The position numbers and the translations under genes are program-made. From contig NZ_CP125619.1 of NCBI RefSeq assembly GCF_030053115.1, positions 807,001-871,000 on the forward strand: DNA of 64,000 nucleotides. Direction: 5' to 3'. The notes beneath the pieces were generated by a model that saw only the letters and a program-made list of their open reading frames with translations, ran no database searches and had not been told where the DNA came from. Source of the DNA: Pseudomonas svalbardensis. Its GTDB lineage: Bacteria > Pseudomonadota > Gammaproteobacteria > Pseudomonadales > Pseudomonadaceae. This document shows positions 17,819 through 26,431 of this stretch, in pieces; position 1 is the stretch's first letter, and every line of letters starts with the position of its first letter.

Positions 17819-18409
17819 ATGAAAAAAGTCCTGTTGCTCAATGGCGGCAAAAAATTTGCCCACTCCGATGGCCGCTACAACGCCACCCTGCATGAAGCTG
17901 CGCTGAGCGTGCTGGATCGCGGCGGTGTCGACGTGAAAGCCACCTTCATCGATGAGGGTTACGACGTCGCCGAAGAAGTCGCCAAATTCCTCTGGGCCGA
18001 CGTGATCATTTATCAGATGCCTGGCTGGTGGATGGGCGCGCCCTGGACCGTCAAGAAGTACATCGACGAAGTCTTCACCGAAGGCCATGGCAGCCTGTAC
18101 GCCAGTGACGGTCGAACGCGCTCCGACTCGTCGCAAAAGTACGGCAGCGGTGGTCTGTTGCAGGGCAAGCAATACATGTTGTCCCTGACCTGGAACGCGC
18201 CGCAGCAAGCCTTCGACGACCCGACCGATTTCTTCGAAGCCAAGGGCGTTGACGCGGTGTACTTCCCGTTCCACAAGGCCAACGAGTTCCTCGGCATGAC
18301 CGGTTTGCCGACGTTCCTGGCCGTCGATGTGATGAAGCGCCCGAATGTCGAAGCCGATGTCGCACGTTATGAGCAGCATTTGACCGAGGTGTTCGGCCTG
18401 CCGGCGTAA
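17819..18409 (+). CDS. mdaB: MdaB-type NADPH:quinone reductase
   Basis: 196 residues that match the MdaB (modulator of drug activity B) pattern: KKVLLLNGGKKFAHSDGRYN at the start, WADVIIYQMPGWWMGAPWTVKKYIDEV flavin-binding block, and NAPQQAFDDPTDFFEAKGVDAVYFPFHKANEFLGM. It performs two-electron reduction of quinones with FAD and NADPH in the cytosol. A LysR gene follows in the same direction after 57 bases, and the ABM monooxygenase gene is divergent. Confidence 0.9.
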   Translation: MKKVLLLNGGKKFAHSDGRYNATLHEAALSVLDRGGVDVKATFIDEGYDVAEEVAKFLWADVIIYQMPGWWMGAPWTVKKYIDEVFTEGHGSLYASDGRTRSDSSQKYGSGGLLQGKQYMLSLTWNAPQQAFDDPTDFFEAKGVDAVYFPFHKANEFLGMTGLPTFLAVDVMKRPNVEADVARYEQHLTEVFGLPA

Positions 18410-18466
18410 GGTTCCTTTTGCCCCGCGTCCAGCTACTATCAAGCCAGTTTTGAATGAGGGGCATCC

Positions 18467-19378
18467 GTGAAAGCCAGATCCGATGAGTTGCAGATTTTCG
18501 TCTGCGTGATTGAATGCGGGTCGATTTCCGCTGCGGCCGAACAGGTCGGGCAAACGCCTTCAGCGGTCAGCCGTACGCTCTCGCGGCTGGAGGCGAAACT
18601 CGATACCACGCTGATCAACCGCACCACGCGGCGCATGGACCTGACCGAAGAGGGCAAGTACTTCTTCGAGCACGCCAAGCTGATTCTCGATCAGATGGAC
18701 GAGCTCGAAGAACGCCTGACCTCACGCCAGCAAACGCCGTCCGGGCGTCTGCGGATCAACGCCGCATCGCCGTTCATGCTGCACGCCATCGTGCCGTACA
18801 TCGACGAGTTCCGCCGGCTCTATCCGGACATCCAGCTGGAACTCAACAGCAACGACTTGATTATCGATTTGCTGGAGCAGAGCACCGACATCGCCATCCG
18901 CATCGGTACGCTGGCCGACTCGACTTTGCACGCTCGATCTCTGGGTTGCAGTCCTCTGCACATCGTCGCCAGCCCGGTCTATCTTGAAAAACACGGTGTA
19001 CCGGCTGAAGTGGCGGATTTGTCCGGGCACACGCTGCTGGGCTTTACCCAGAACGAAGGCCTCAACCAATGGCCGCTGCGTTACGTTCACGGTGATCGCT
19101 GGCCGATTCAGGCGTCAATCAACGCCTCCAGCGGCGAGACAATCAGGCACCTGGCGCTGGAGGGACAGGGCATTGCCTGCCTGTCGCACTTCATGACGAT
19201 TGATGACATCCGCGCCGGACGTTTGCAGGTGCTGCTGGCGGATTTCAACAGCGGCTATCGTCAGCCGATCAATGCTGTGTACTACCGCAACTCGCAACTC
19301 GCCCTACGGATTCAATGCTTCCTGGACTTCATCCAGGGCAAATTGGCGGCTTATGCGAACGCGGATTTCAAGGGCTGA
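18467..19378 (+). CDS. LysR-family transcriptional regulator
   Basis: 303 residues beginning with GTG at 18467, 5 bases after GAGGGG. The DNA-binding domain is ELQIFVCVIECGSISAAAEQVGQTPSAVSRTLSRLE, followed by the linker helix with RTTRRMDLTEEG, as in the large clade of LysR regulators with adjacent oxidoreductases. It lies just downstream of mdaB in the same direction and may control mdaB or the next gene (an NAD-dependent epimerase). Confidence 0.9.
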   Translation: MKARSDELQIFVCVIECGSISAAAEQVGQTPSAVSRTLSRLEAKLDTTLINRTTRRMDLTEEGKYFFEHAKLILDQMDELEERLTSRQQTPSGRLRINAASPFMLHAIVPYIDEFRRLYPDIQLELNSNDLIIDLLEQSTDIAIRIGTLADSTLHARSLGCSPLHIVASPVYLEKHGVPAEVADLSGHTLLGFTQNEGLNQWPLRYVHGDRWPIQASINASSGETIRHLALEGQGIACLSHFMTIDDIRAGRLQVLLADFNSGYRQPINAVYYRNSQLALRIQCFLDFIQGKLAAYANADFKG

Positions 19379-19481
19379 TTCGTGACCCCTGCGCAAGAGT
19401 GAATTGGGCAACGCTGTCTGTTTCCACAAGCATCGGTCCTCGATACTGGATGCATCACTTATTAATGCAGGGAGTTTCTCC

Positions 19482-20375
19482 ATGAACGTATTCGTTACCG
19501 GCGCAGCCGGTTTTATCGGCGGCTCCATCGCCACGGGTCTGGTCCGCGCCGGCCACAAGGTCACCGGTCTGGTGCGCAGCACCGAACAAGCTAATGAATT
19601 GCGCGAACTGGGCATCACCCCGGTAATCGGTACGCTTGACGACAGCGCACTACTGGTCGAACAAGCCCGCGCTGCCGACGCCGTGATCAACGCCGCCAGC
19701 AGCGACCATCGCGGCGCGGTAGAAGCGTTGCTCGATGCACTTCGCGGTTCCAACAAAGTGTTCCTGCACACCAGCGGTTCAAGCATTGTTGGCGATGCGT
19801 CGGGCGGCAAATCCAGTGACGTTATCTATTACGAAGACAACCTGCCGGCACCTACCGTCGACAAGGCTGCGCGCGTGGCCATCGACAACCTGATCCTCGG
19901 CGCAGCAAAGGACGAGGTGAACTCGGCAGTCATCTGCAACACCCTGATCTACGGCCATAGCCTGGGCGTCAATCGCGACAGCGTGCAGCTACCGCGCTTG
20001 CTGAAACAGGCGCGTAAAAATGGAGTGGTCCGGCATGTCGGTACCGGCCAGAACATCTGGTCCAACGTGCACATCGAAGACGTGGTTTCCCTGTACCTGC
20101 TGGCGCTGACCAACAACGTACCGGGCACCTTCTACTTCGTCGAAAGCGCTGAAGCGTCGTTCATCGACATGACCACTGCGATTGCCCAGGCGTTGAATCT
20201 GGGTGAGCCACAAGACTGGCCGCTGAAAGAGGCCGAAGCCGAGTGGGGTTATGAAATGGCCAACTATGGCCTGGGCTCCAACAGCCGGGTTCGCGGAAAA
20301 CATGCGCGTGAATTGCTGGGCTGGGCACCGAAGCGGACATCGGTGATTGAATGGATTCGTGACGAGATGGTGTGA
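19482..20375 (+). CDS. NAD-dependent epimerase/dehydratase (extended SDR)
   Basis: 297 residues from the ATG at 19482, which follows GCAGGGAG. The Rossmann motif is VTGAAGFIGGSIATGL. HTSGSSIVGDASGG holds the Ser region. The usual Tyr-x-x-x-Lys is not evident (DKAARVAIDNLILG lies at that position), so this is probably the atypical NmrA-like/extended SDR group rather than a sugar epimerase. Substrate unknown. Confidence 0.8.
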   Translation: MNVFVTGAAGFIGGSIATGLVRAGHKVTGLVRSTEQANELRELGITPVIGTLDDSALLVEQARAADAVINAASSDHRGAVEALLDALRGSNKVFLHTSGSSIVGDASGGKSSDVIYYEDNLPAPTVDKAARVAIDNLILGAAKDEVNSAVICNTLIYGHSLGVNRDSVQLPRLLKQARKNGVVRHVGTGQNIWSNVHIEDVVSLYLLALTNNVPGTFYFVESAEASFIDMTTAIAQALNLGEPQDWPLKEAEAEWGYEMANYGLGSNSRVRGKHARELLGWAPKRTSVIEWIRDEMV

Positions 20376-20401
20376 GTTCGCGTTAGACCGCGTCGCTGCC
20401 T

Positions 20402-20493
20402 TCGCGAGCAAGCTCGCTCCCACATTTTGATCTGCACAGGACACAGATTTTGTGTCCGACGAAGATCCACTGTGGGAGCGAGCCTGCTCGCGA
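20402..20493. repeat. REPIN: inverted pair of Pseudomonas REP elements
   Basis: TCGCGAGCAAGCTCGCTCC at 20402-20420 and its near inverse GGGAGCGAGCCTGCTCGCGA at 20474-20493 are the common REP palindrome of fluorescens-group genomes. The two face each other across about 50 bases, between the epimerase and SulP genes. Confidence 0.85.
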
Positions 20494-20583
20494 TTGCGTT
20501 TTCAGCAGCCCAACAACTGGCCGGGCCGCCCTCAATTCCGTAACATCCGCCCCCTCTTTTCCCGCCTGTATTTTAGGTCAGCC

Positions 20584-22029
20584 ATGAAACCCATACGTCT
20601 GCGCGCCGATGTCCTGGCCGGGCTCACCACGTCTTTCGCTCTTCTACCCGAATGCATCGCCTTCGCGCTGGTTGCTCACCTCAATCCATTGATGGGGCTT
20701 TACGGCGCTTTCATCATTTGCACCCTGACCGCGCTGTTCGGTGGACGGCCGGGCATGGTGTCCGGCGCCGCCGGGTCGATGGCGGTGGTGATCGTTGCGT
20801 TGGTGGTGCAGCACGGTGTGCAGTACTTGCTGGCCACCGTGCTGCTGGGTGGGTTGATCATGCTGGCGTTCGGGTTGCTGAAACTTGGCAAGCTGGTGCG
20901 CATGGTGCCGCACCCGGTGATGCTCGGCTTTGTCAACGGCCTGGCGATCATCATTGCCCTGGCGCAGCTGGAACACTTCAAGAGCGGTGACGTCTGGCTC
21001 AGCGGCACGCCGCTGTACCTGATGGCGGGGCTGGTTGCCGTGACGATGGCCATCGTTTACTTGCTGCCGCGCCTGACGCGCGCCGTGCCGCCGGCGCTGG
21101 TGGCGATTCTGAGTGTTGGTCTGGCGGTTTATCTGCTCGGTCTGCCGACCCGCACCTTGGGCGACATGGCGCACATCGCCGGCGGCTTGCCGACGTTTGC
21201 GCTGCCAGACATCCCCTGGAGCCTGGAAACCCTGTGCATCATCGCGCCCTACGCGATATTGATGGCGTTGGTCGGCTTGCTGGAAACCCTGCTGACCTTG
21301 AACCTGACCGACGAGATCACCGAGAGCCGTGGCTTCCCGGATCGTGAGTGCGTGGCGCTGGGTGCGGCCAATATGGTCTCCGGCGTATTGGGTGGCATGG
21401 GCGGCTGCGCCATGATCGGCCAGACGGTGATCAACCTCAGTTCCGGCGGTCGCGGTCGGCTGTCTGGTGTAGTGGCCGGGGTGATGATTTTGCTTTTCAT
21501 ATTGTTTTTGTCACCGTGGATCGAGCGTATCCCGCTGGCCGCATTGGTTGGGGTGATGTTTGTGGTGTCGCAGCAGACCTTCGCCTGGGCCTCGTTGCGG
21601 GTAGTGAACAAGGTGCCGCTGAACGACGTGTTGGTGATCATCGCGGTAACGGTCATTACGGTGTTCACCGATCTGGCCACCGCCGTGCTCTGCGGGATCA
21701 TCATTGCGGCGCTCAACTTTGCCTGGCAGCAGGCCCGCGAGCTCTATGCCGACAGTCATCTTGAAGTCGACGGCAGCAAGCTCTACCACCTGCATGGCAC
21801 GCTGTTCTTCGCCTCGACTACGCCTTTTCTCAACCAGTTCGACCCCGCCAACGACCCACCCGTAGTGACGATCGATTGTCGCCATCTGAGCTTCGTCGAC
21901 TACTCGGCGATAGCCGCGCTAAAAATGCTGCGTGAACGCTACGCCAAGGCCGGCAAGCACCTGCGTGTGCTGCACTTGTCCGAACGCTGTAAGAAGCTGC
22001 TCAAGCGCGCCCGCGTGAATCACGACTAA
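20584..22029 (+). CDS. SulP-family anion transporter with STAS domain
   Basis: 481 residues from the ATG at 20584. The membrane part has about 12-14 helices with the family's start (LRADVLAGLTTSFALLPECIAFALVA) and the FPDRECVALGAANMVSG and GGMGGCAMIGQT motifs. A short cytoplasmic STAS domain closes the protein (VVTIDCRHLSFVDYSAI...). It should import sulfate, bicarbonate or another anion, coupled to H+ or Na+. An upstream in-frame start at 20452 falls inside the REP repeat and is rejected. Confidence 0.88.
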   Translation: MKPIRLRADVLAGLTTSFALLPECIAFALVAHLNPLMGLYGAFIICTLTALFGGRPGMVSGAAGSMAVVIVALVVQHGVQYLLATVLLGGLIMLAFGLLKLGKLVRMVPHPVMLGFVNGLAIIIALAQLEHFKSGDVWLSGTPLYLMAGLVAVTMAIVYLLPRLTRAVPPALVAILSVGLAVYLLGLPTRTLGDMAHIAGGLPTFALPDIPWSLETLCIIAPYAILMALVGLLETLLTLNLTDEITESRGFPDRECVALGAANMVSGVLGGMGGCAMIGQTVINLSSGGRGRLSGVVAGVMILLFILFLSPWIERIPLAALVGVMFVVSQQTFAWASLRVVNKVPLNDVLVIIAVTVITVFTDLATAVLCGIIIAALNFAWQQARELYADSHLEVDGSKLYHLHGTLFFASTTPFLNQFDPANDPPVVTIDCRHLSFVDYSAIAALKMLRERYAKAGKHLRVLHLSERCKKLLKRARVNHD

Positions 22030-22039
22030 CGCCAATCCC

Positions 22040-22075
22040 GGCAGGTGTGATGAAAATCCACCTGCCTGATTTTCA
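22040..22075 (+). terminator. Rho-independent terminator of the SulP gene
   Basis: GGCAGGTG at 22040-22047 pairs with CACCTGCC at 22059-22066 and is followed by TGATTTTCATT. It lies 10 bases past the stop codon. Confidence 0.7.
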
Positions 22076-22076
22076 T

Positions 22077-22215
22077 TACCTACCACCTCCCATACCTCTG
22101 TGCGACAACCCTTATCCCTCCACGAAAATTACTTTCACCTCGTTTGAAAATCACACATCGAAATGTTTTATGAGTTTCACAACCCATTCGACGTGACCCT
22201 TTCGAGGAGTACCGC
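22077..22215 (+). promoter_or_regulatory. upstream region of the GntP/RpiR/D-aminoacylase operon
   Basis: An AT-rich stretch holding short dyads of the GAAA-n-TTTC kind (GAAAATTACTTTC at 22124-22136) and ending in the ribosome site GAGGAG. RpiR-family regulators bind such dyads, and the operon encodes one, so autoregulation is plausible. No certain -35/-10 pair was recognised. Confidence 0.3.
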
Positions 22216-23565
22216 ATGACACCGTCCTTCGGCTATTGGCTGCTGGTTTACGCCGCCATCGCCATCATCGCGCTGATCGTTCTGATCGCCCGTTTCCGGC
22301 TCAATCCGTTCATTGTTATCACCTTGGTATCCATCGGCCTGGCGCTGTTGGCGGGGATGCCGCCGTCGGGAGTGGTAGGGGCGTACGAGGCGGGTGTCGG
22401 CAAGACGCTGGGCCATATCGCGCTGGTGGTCGCACTGGGCACGATGCTCGGTAAGATGATGGCCGAGTCCGGCGGTGCCGAGCAAATGGCGCGAACGTTG
22501 ATCGACAGCTTCGGTGAGAAAAATGCCCACTGGGCGATGGTCTGCATCGCTTTTCTTGTTGGACTGCCGCTGTTCTTCGAGGTCGGTTTTGTACTGCTGG
22601 TGCCGATCGCTTTCACCGTGGCGCGGCGCGTGGGCGTTTCTATTCTGATGGTCGGTTTGCCAATGGTCGCCGGGCTCTCGGTGGTTCACGCCCTGGTGCC
22701 GCCACACCCGGCGGCGATGCTGGCAGTGCAGGCCTATCAGGCCTCGGTGGGGCAGACCTTGCTCTACGCGATTCTGATCGGGATTCCGACCGCGATTATC
22801 GCCGGTCCGCTGTACGCCAAGTTCATCGTGCCGCGCATTCAACTGCCGGAAGATAACCCACTGGAGCGTCAGTTCCTTGAGCGTGAACCGCGCGACCGCC
22901 TGCCGGGTTTCGGCATCACCATGGCGACTATTCTGCTGCCGGTGGTGCTGATGCTGGTCGGTGGCTGGGCCAATCTGATTTCCACGCCGGGCAGCGGTTT
23001 CAATCAGTTTCTGTTGTTCATCGGCAATTCGGTAATTGCCTTGCTGCTGGCGACCTTGCTGAGCTTCTGGACGCTTGGCCTGGCCCAAGGCTTCAACCGC
23101 GAATCTATTCTGAAATTCACCAACGAGTGCCTGGCACCGACCGCCAGCATCACCTTGCTGGTGGGCGCGGGCGGTGGCTTGAACCGGATTCTGGTGGACG
23201 CTGGCGTCACCGATCAGATCGTCAGCCTGGCCCAGGTGTTCCACCTGTCGCCGCTGTTGATGGGCTGGCTGTTTGCTGCGTTGATGCGCATCGCCACCGG
23301 TTCTGCCACGGTGGCCATGACCACCGCGTCGGGCATCGTCGCGCCGGTGGCCATTGGTCTGGGTTATCCCCATCCGGAGCTGTTGGTGCTGGCGACGGGC
23401 GCGGGGTCGGTTATCTTTTCCCACGTCAATGACGGCGGCTTCTGGTTGATCAAGGAATACTTCAACATGACCGTCGCCCAGACCTTCAAGACCTGGACGG
23501 TGCTCGAGACCATTATCTCGGTCGTCGCCTTCGGTCTGACCGTTGGCCTTTCTTACCTGCTTTAG
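22216..23565 (+). CDS. GntP-family H+ symporter
   Basis: 449 residues and about 12 membrane helices. FFEVGFVLLVPIAFTVAR, VGAGGGLNRILVDAGVTDQIV and HVNDGGFWLIKEYFNMTVAQ are hallmark GntP/GntT segments. Although the family is named for gluconate, the neighbours (an RpiR regulator and a D-aminoacylase) suggest uptake of N-acylated D-amino acids or another organic acid. A GAGGAG ribosome site precedes the ATG; the next gene follows after 15 bases. Confidence 0.88.
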   Translation: MTPSFGYWLLVYAAIAIIALIVLIARFRLNPFIVITLVSIGLALLAGMPPSGVVGAYEAGVGKTLGHIALVVALGTMLGKMMAESGGAEQMARTLIDSFGEKNAHWAMVCIAFLVGLPLFFEVGFVLLVPIAFTVARRVGVSILMVGLPMVAGLSVVHALVPPHPAAMLAVQAYQASVGQTLLYAILIGIPTAIIAGPLYAKFIVPRIQLPEDNPLERQFLEREPRDRLPGFGITMATILLPVVLMLVGGWANLISTPGSGFNQFLLFIGNSVIALLLATLLSFWTLGLAQGFNRESILKFTNECLAPTASITLLVGAGGGLNRILVDAGVTDQIVSLAQVFHLSPLLMGWLFAALMRIATGSATVAMTTASGIVAPVAIGLGYPHPELLVLATGAGSVIFSHVNDGGFWLIKEYFNMTVAQTFKTWTVLETIISVVAFGLTVGLSYLL

Positions 23566-23580
23566 CCGGAGCCGCCCGCC

Positions 23581-24441
23581 ATGGACATCCTCTACCAGAT
23601 CCGCGCCCGTCAGGATTCCTTCAGCGCGGGCGAAGGACGCATCGCTCGGCTGATGCTCGACGACGTAGGATTTGCCTCCGCCGCCAGCCTCGATGAACTG
23701 GCGCTGAGAGCGGAAGTCAGCACCGCCACGCTCTCGCGTTTTGCTCGCACCGTCGGCTGCCGCGATTTGCGCGATCTGCGCCTGCAACTGGCCCAGGCCA
23801 GCGGCGTCGGCAGCCGTTTTTTGGACCCGGCGGGCACGCCCGAGCAGTCGGCGTTTTACGGGCAGATCGTTGGCGATATTGAATCGACCTTGCGCCAGCA
23901 TCTGTCGGCCTTCGACGAATCACGTTTTGCCGATGCGGTGAAACTGCTGGGCAAGGCGCGGATGATTCACGCCTTCGGCATGGGCGGTTGCTCGACCTTG
24001 TGCAGCGATGAACTGCAAGTGCGGCTGGTGCGATTCGGCTACCCGATTGCGGTGTGCCACGACCCGGTGATGATGCGCGTTACCGCCGCCAGCCTTGATG
24101 CGGAACGCGCAGTCATTGCCTGTTCGCTGACAGGCATCACCCCCGAACTGCTCGAGGCCGTCGAGCTGGCGCGCAGTTACGGCGCACGAATACTCGCCAT
24201 CACCCGGGCCGACTCGCCACTGGCGCAATTGGCTGATGTGCTGCTGCCGCTGCAAGGCGTCGAAACCTCCTTTATCTACAAACCCACGGCTGCGCGCTAC
24301 GGCATGTTGCTGGCCATCGACGTACTCGCTACCGAGCTGGCGCTGGCCAATCCTGAAGACAATCAAGAGCGTCTGCGGCGGATCAAACTCGCCCTCGACG
24401 ATTACCGCGGCGGCGACGATCATTTGCCGCTGGGAGACTGA
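23581..24441 (+). CDS. RpiR-family transcriptional regulator (HTH plus SIS)
   Basis: 286 residues. The N-terminal HTH_6 domain (ARLMLDDVGFASAASLDELALRAEVSTATLSRFARTVGC) is followed by a SIS phosphosugar-binding domain from about residue 125 (KARMIHAFGMGGCSTLCSDELQVRLVRFG, CSLTGITPELLEAVELAR). Such proteins sense a metabolite and control an adjacent catabolic operon. It sits between the permease and the deacylase and probably regulates all three genes. Confidence 0.9.
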   Translation: MDILYQIRARQDSFSAGEGRIARLMLDDVGFASAASLDELALRAEVSTATLSRFARTVGCRDLRDLRLQLAQASGVGSRFLDPAGTPEQSAFYGQIVGDIESTLRQHLSAFDESRFADAVKLLGKARMIHAFGMGGCSTLCSDELQVRLVRFGYPIAVCHDPVMMRVTAASLDAERAVIACSLTGITPELLEAVELARSYGARILAITRADSPLAQLADVLLPLQGVETSFIYKPTAARYGMLLAIDVLATELALANPEDNQERLRRIKLALDDYRGGDDHLPLGD

Positions 24442-24442
24442 C

Positions 24443-25900
24443 ATGATGTACGACACGCTGATTCGCAACGCCCTGATTATTGACGGCAGCAACGCGCCCG
24501 GTTATCCCGCCGACGTAGCGATTCTGAACGGCCGCATCGAGCGTATCGGCGACTTGCACGATGCCAGCGCCACCGAAGAAATCGACGCCGCCGGCCGCGT
24601 GTTGGCACCAGGTTTCATCGACGTGCACACCCACGACGATACCGTGGTGATCCGCCAGCCGCAGATGCTGCCCAAGCTCAGCCAGGGCGTGACCACCGTG
24701 ATTGTCGGCAACTGCGGGATCAGCGCTTCGCCGGTGAGTTTGCGCGGCGATCCTCCCGACCCGATGAACCTGCTCGGCACCGCAGCAGCGTTCGTTTATC
24801 CGAGGTTCAGCGACTACCGCGCAGCCGTCGAAGCGGCGAACACCACGCTGAACGTGGCCGCACTGGTCGGCCACACGGCGCTTCGCAGCAACCACCTCGA
24901 CGACCTGTTTCGCACCGCCACACCCGATGAAATCAGCGCGATGCGCGAGCAACTGCGCGACAGTCTTGAGGCCGGTGCGTTGGGCCTGTCCACGGGGCTT
25001 GCCTATGCCAACGCCTTCTCGGCTTCCACCGACGAAGTCATGCAACTGACTGAAGAGCTGACCGCCTTCGGCGCGGTCTACACCACCCATTTGCGCAGCG
25101 AATTCGAGCCGGTGCTGGAGGCCATGGACGAGGCGTTCCAGATCGGCCGTCATGCAAAATCGCCCGTGATCATTTCCCACCTCAAATGCGCCGGCGCCGG
25201 TAACTGGGGACGCAGTCCGCAACTGCTAGCGTCCCTCGAACACGCGGCGAAAACCCACCCGGTGGGCTGCGACTGTTATCCCTACGCGGCGAGTTCATCG
25301 ACGCTGGACCTCAAGCAAGTCACCGACGCTCATCGCATCACCATCACCTGGTCAACGCCGCACCCTGAAGTGGGTGGCCGTGACCTGATGGACATCGCCG
25401 CCGAGTGGGGCGTGCCGCTGCTTGACGCCGCTCGACGCCTGCAACCGGCCGGCGCGGTGTATTACGGAATGGACGAGGCGGACGTACGAAGAATCCTCGC
25501 GCATCCGCTGTCGATGGTCGGCTCTGACGGATTGCCGGAAGACCCGTTTCCCCATCCGCGCTTGTGGGGCGCATTCCCACGCGTGCTCGGACATTTCAGT
25601 CGCGATGTAGGGCTGTTTCCGCTGCACACCGCCGTACACAAGATGACCGGGTTGTCGGCGGCGCGATTTGGCTTGAAGGAGCGGGGCGAAATCCGTGAAG
25701 GACATTGGGCGGATCTGGTGTTGTTCAATCCTGTGACGATTCGCGATGTGGCGGATTTCAATGATCCGCAACGGGCGGCGGAAGGTATCGATGGGGTTTG
25801 GGTCAACGGTGTCTTGAGTTACAGCGAAGGCCAGGCAAATGGAAGAAGAGAAGGGCGGTTTCTGGCGCGGCAAGGGGACTTGCGTGACGGATTCCAGTAG
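24443..25900 (+). CDS. N-acyl-D-amino-acid deacylase (D-aminoacylase)
   Basis: 485 residues from the ATG at 24443, one base after the RpiR stop. It belongs to the amidohydrolase superfamily: the HxH metal motif in PGFIDVHTHDD (residues about 62-72), NCGIS with the metal-bridging Cys of D-aminoacylases, HLRSE and HLKCAGAGNWG, and the catalytic GSDGLPEDPFPHPRLWG. It hydrolyses N-acyl-D-amino acids to D-amino acids and a carboxylate with zinc. The operon (permease, regulator, deacylase) is consistent with scavenging D-amino acid conjugates. The C-terminus VWVNGVLSY is family-typical. Confidence 0.92.
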   Translation: MMYDTLIRNALIIDGSNAPGYPADVAILNGRIERIGDLHDASATEEIDAAGRVLAPGFIDVHTHDDTVVIRQPQMLPKLSQGVTTVIVGNCGISASPVSLRGDPPDPMNLLGTAAAFVYPRFSDYRAAVEAANTTLNVAALVGHTALRSNHLDDLFRTATPDEISAMREQLRDSLEAGALGLSTGLAYANAFSASTDEVMQLTEELTAFGAVYTTHLRSEFEPVLEAMDEAFQIGRHAKSPVIISHLKCAGAGNWGRSPQLLASLEHAAKTHPVGCDCYPYAASSSTLDLKQVTDAHRITITWSTPHPEVGGRDLMDIAAEWGVPLLDAARRLQPAGAVYYGMDEADVRRILAHPLSMVGSDGLPEDPFPHPRLWGAFPRVLGHFSRDVGLFPLHTAVHKMTGLSAARFGLKERGEIREGHWADLVLFNPVTIRDVADFNDPQRAAEGIDGVWVNGVLSYSEGQANGRREGRFLARQGDLRDGFQ

Positions 25901-26020
25901 ACATTCCGAGTGTTGCGTCACAGTGATGGCACATTGAGACTAAAGAAAGCCATCGCCAAGCCGAAGCGCTGACATCTCGCCCAGCTACACTCTGGGCCTT
26001 ATCAGTCTGGGAGCAACTCC

Positions 26021-26389
26021 ATGAGCTTCGGCAAAACCACCCCGATCCTGCGAATTTTCGATGAAATCAAGGCCGTGGAGTTCTACGTCGACTTCCTGGG
26101 ATTCAAGATCGACTGGCAGCATCGCTTCGAGCCCAACTTTCCGTTGTACCTGCAAGTTTCCCGTGGTGAGTGCGTGCTGCATCTGTCCGAACATCACGGC
26201 GACAGCACACCGGGCTCGGCGTTGCGGATCGAGACCGATGAGCTTGAGGCATTTCAGCAGCAATTGCTGGCCAAGGAATACCGCTTCGCCCACCCACAGA
26301 TTCAGGCCATGCCCTGGGGGAGCCAGGACATGGCCATCAGCGATCCGTTCGGCAATCGGTTGGTGTTTACCAGTGCGATCAGTGTTTGA
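26021..26389 (+). CDS. glyoxalase/bleomycin-resistance (VOC) family protein
   Basis: 122 residues; one beta-alpha-beta-beta-beta VOC pair: TPILRIFDEIKAVEFYVDFLGFKIDW, CVLHLSEHHGD, and AISDPFGNRLVF at the end with the D-P-F/x-G-N signature. Possibly a small-molecule-binding resistance protein or metal-dependent dioxygenase-like enzyme. A GGGAG ribosome site precedes the ATG at 26021. It is convergent with the Tc toxin operon. Confidence 0.85.
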   Translation: MSFGKTTPILRIFDEIKAVEFYVDFLGFKIDWQHRFEPNFPLYLQVSRGECVLHLSEHHGDSTPGSALRIETDELEAFQQQLLAKEYRFAHPQIQAMPWGSQDMAISDPFGNRLVFTSAISV

Positions 26390-26431
26390 GCGAGGACTGT
26401 TTTGCGTTAGCGACTTCTGTGCCAAAGACAG

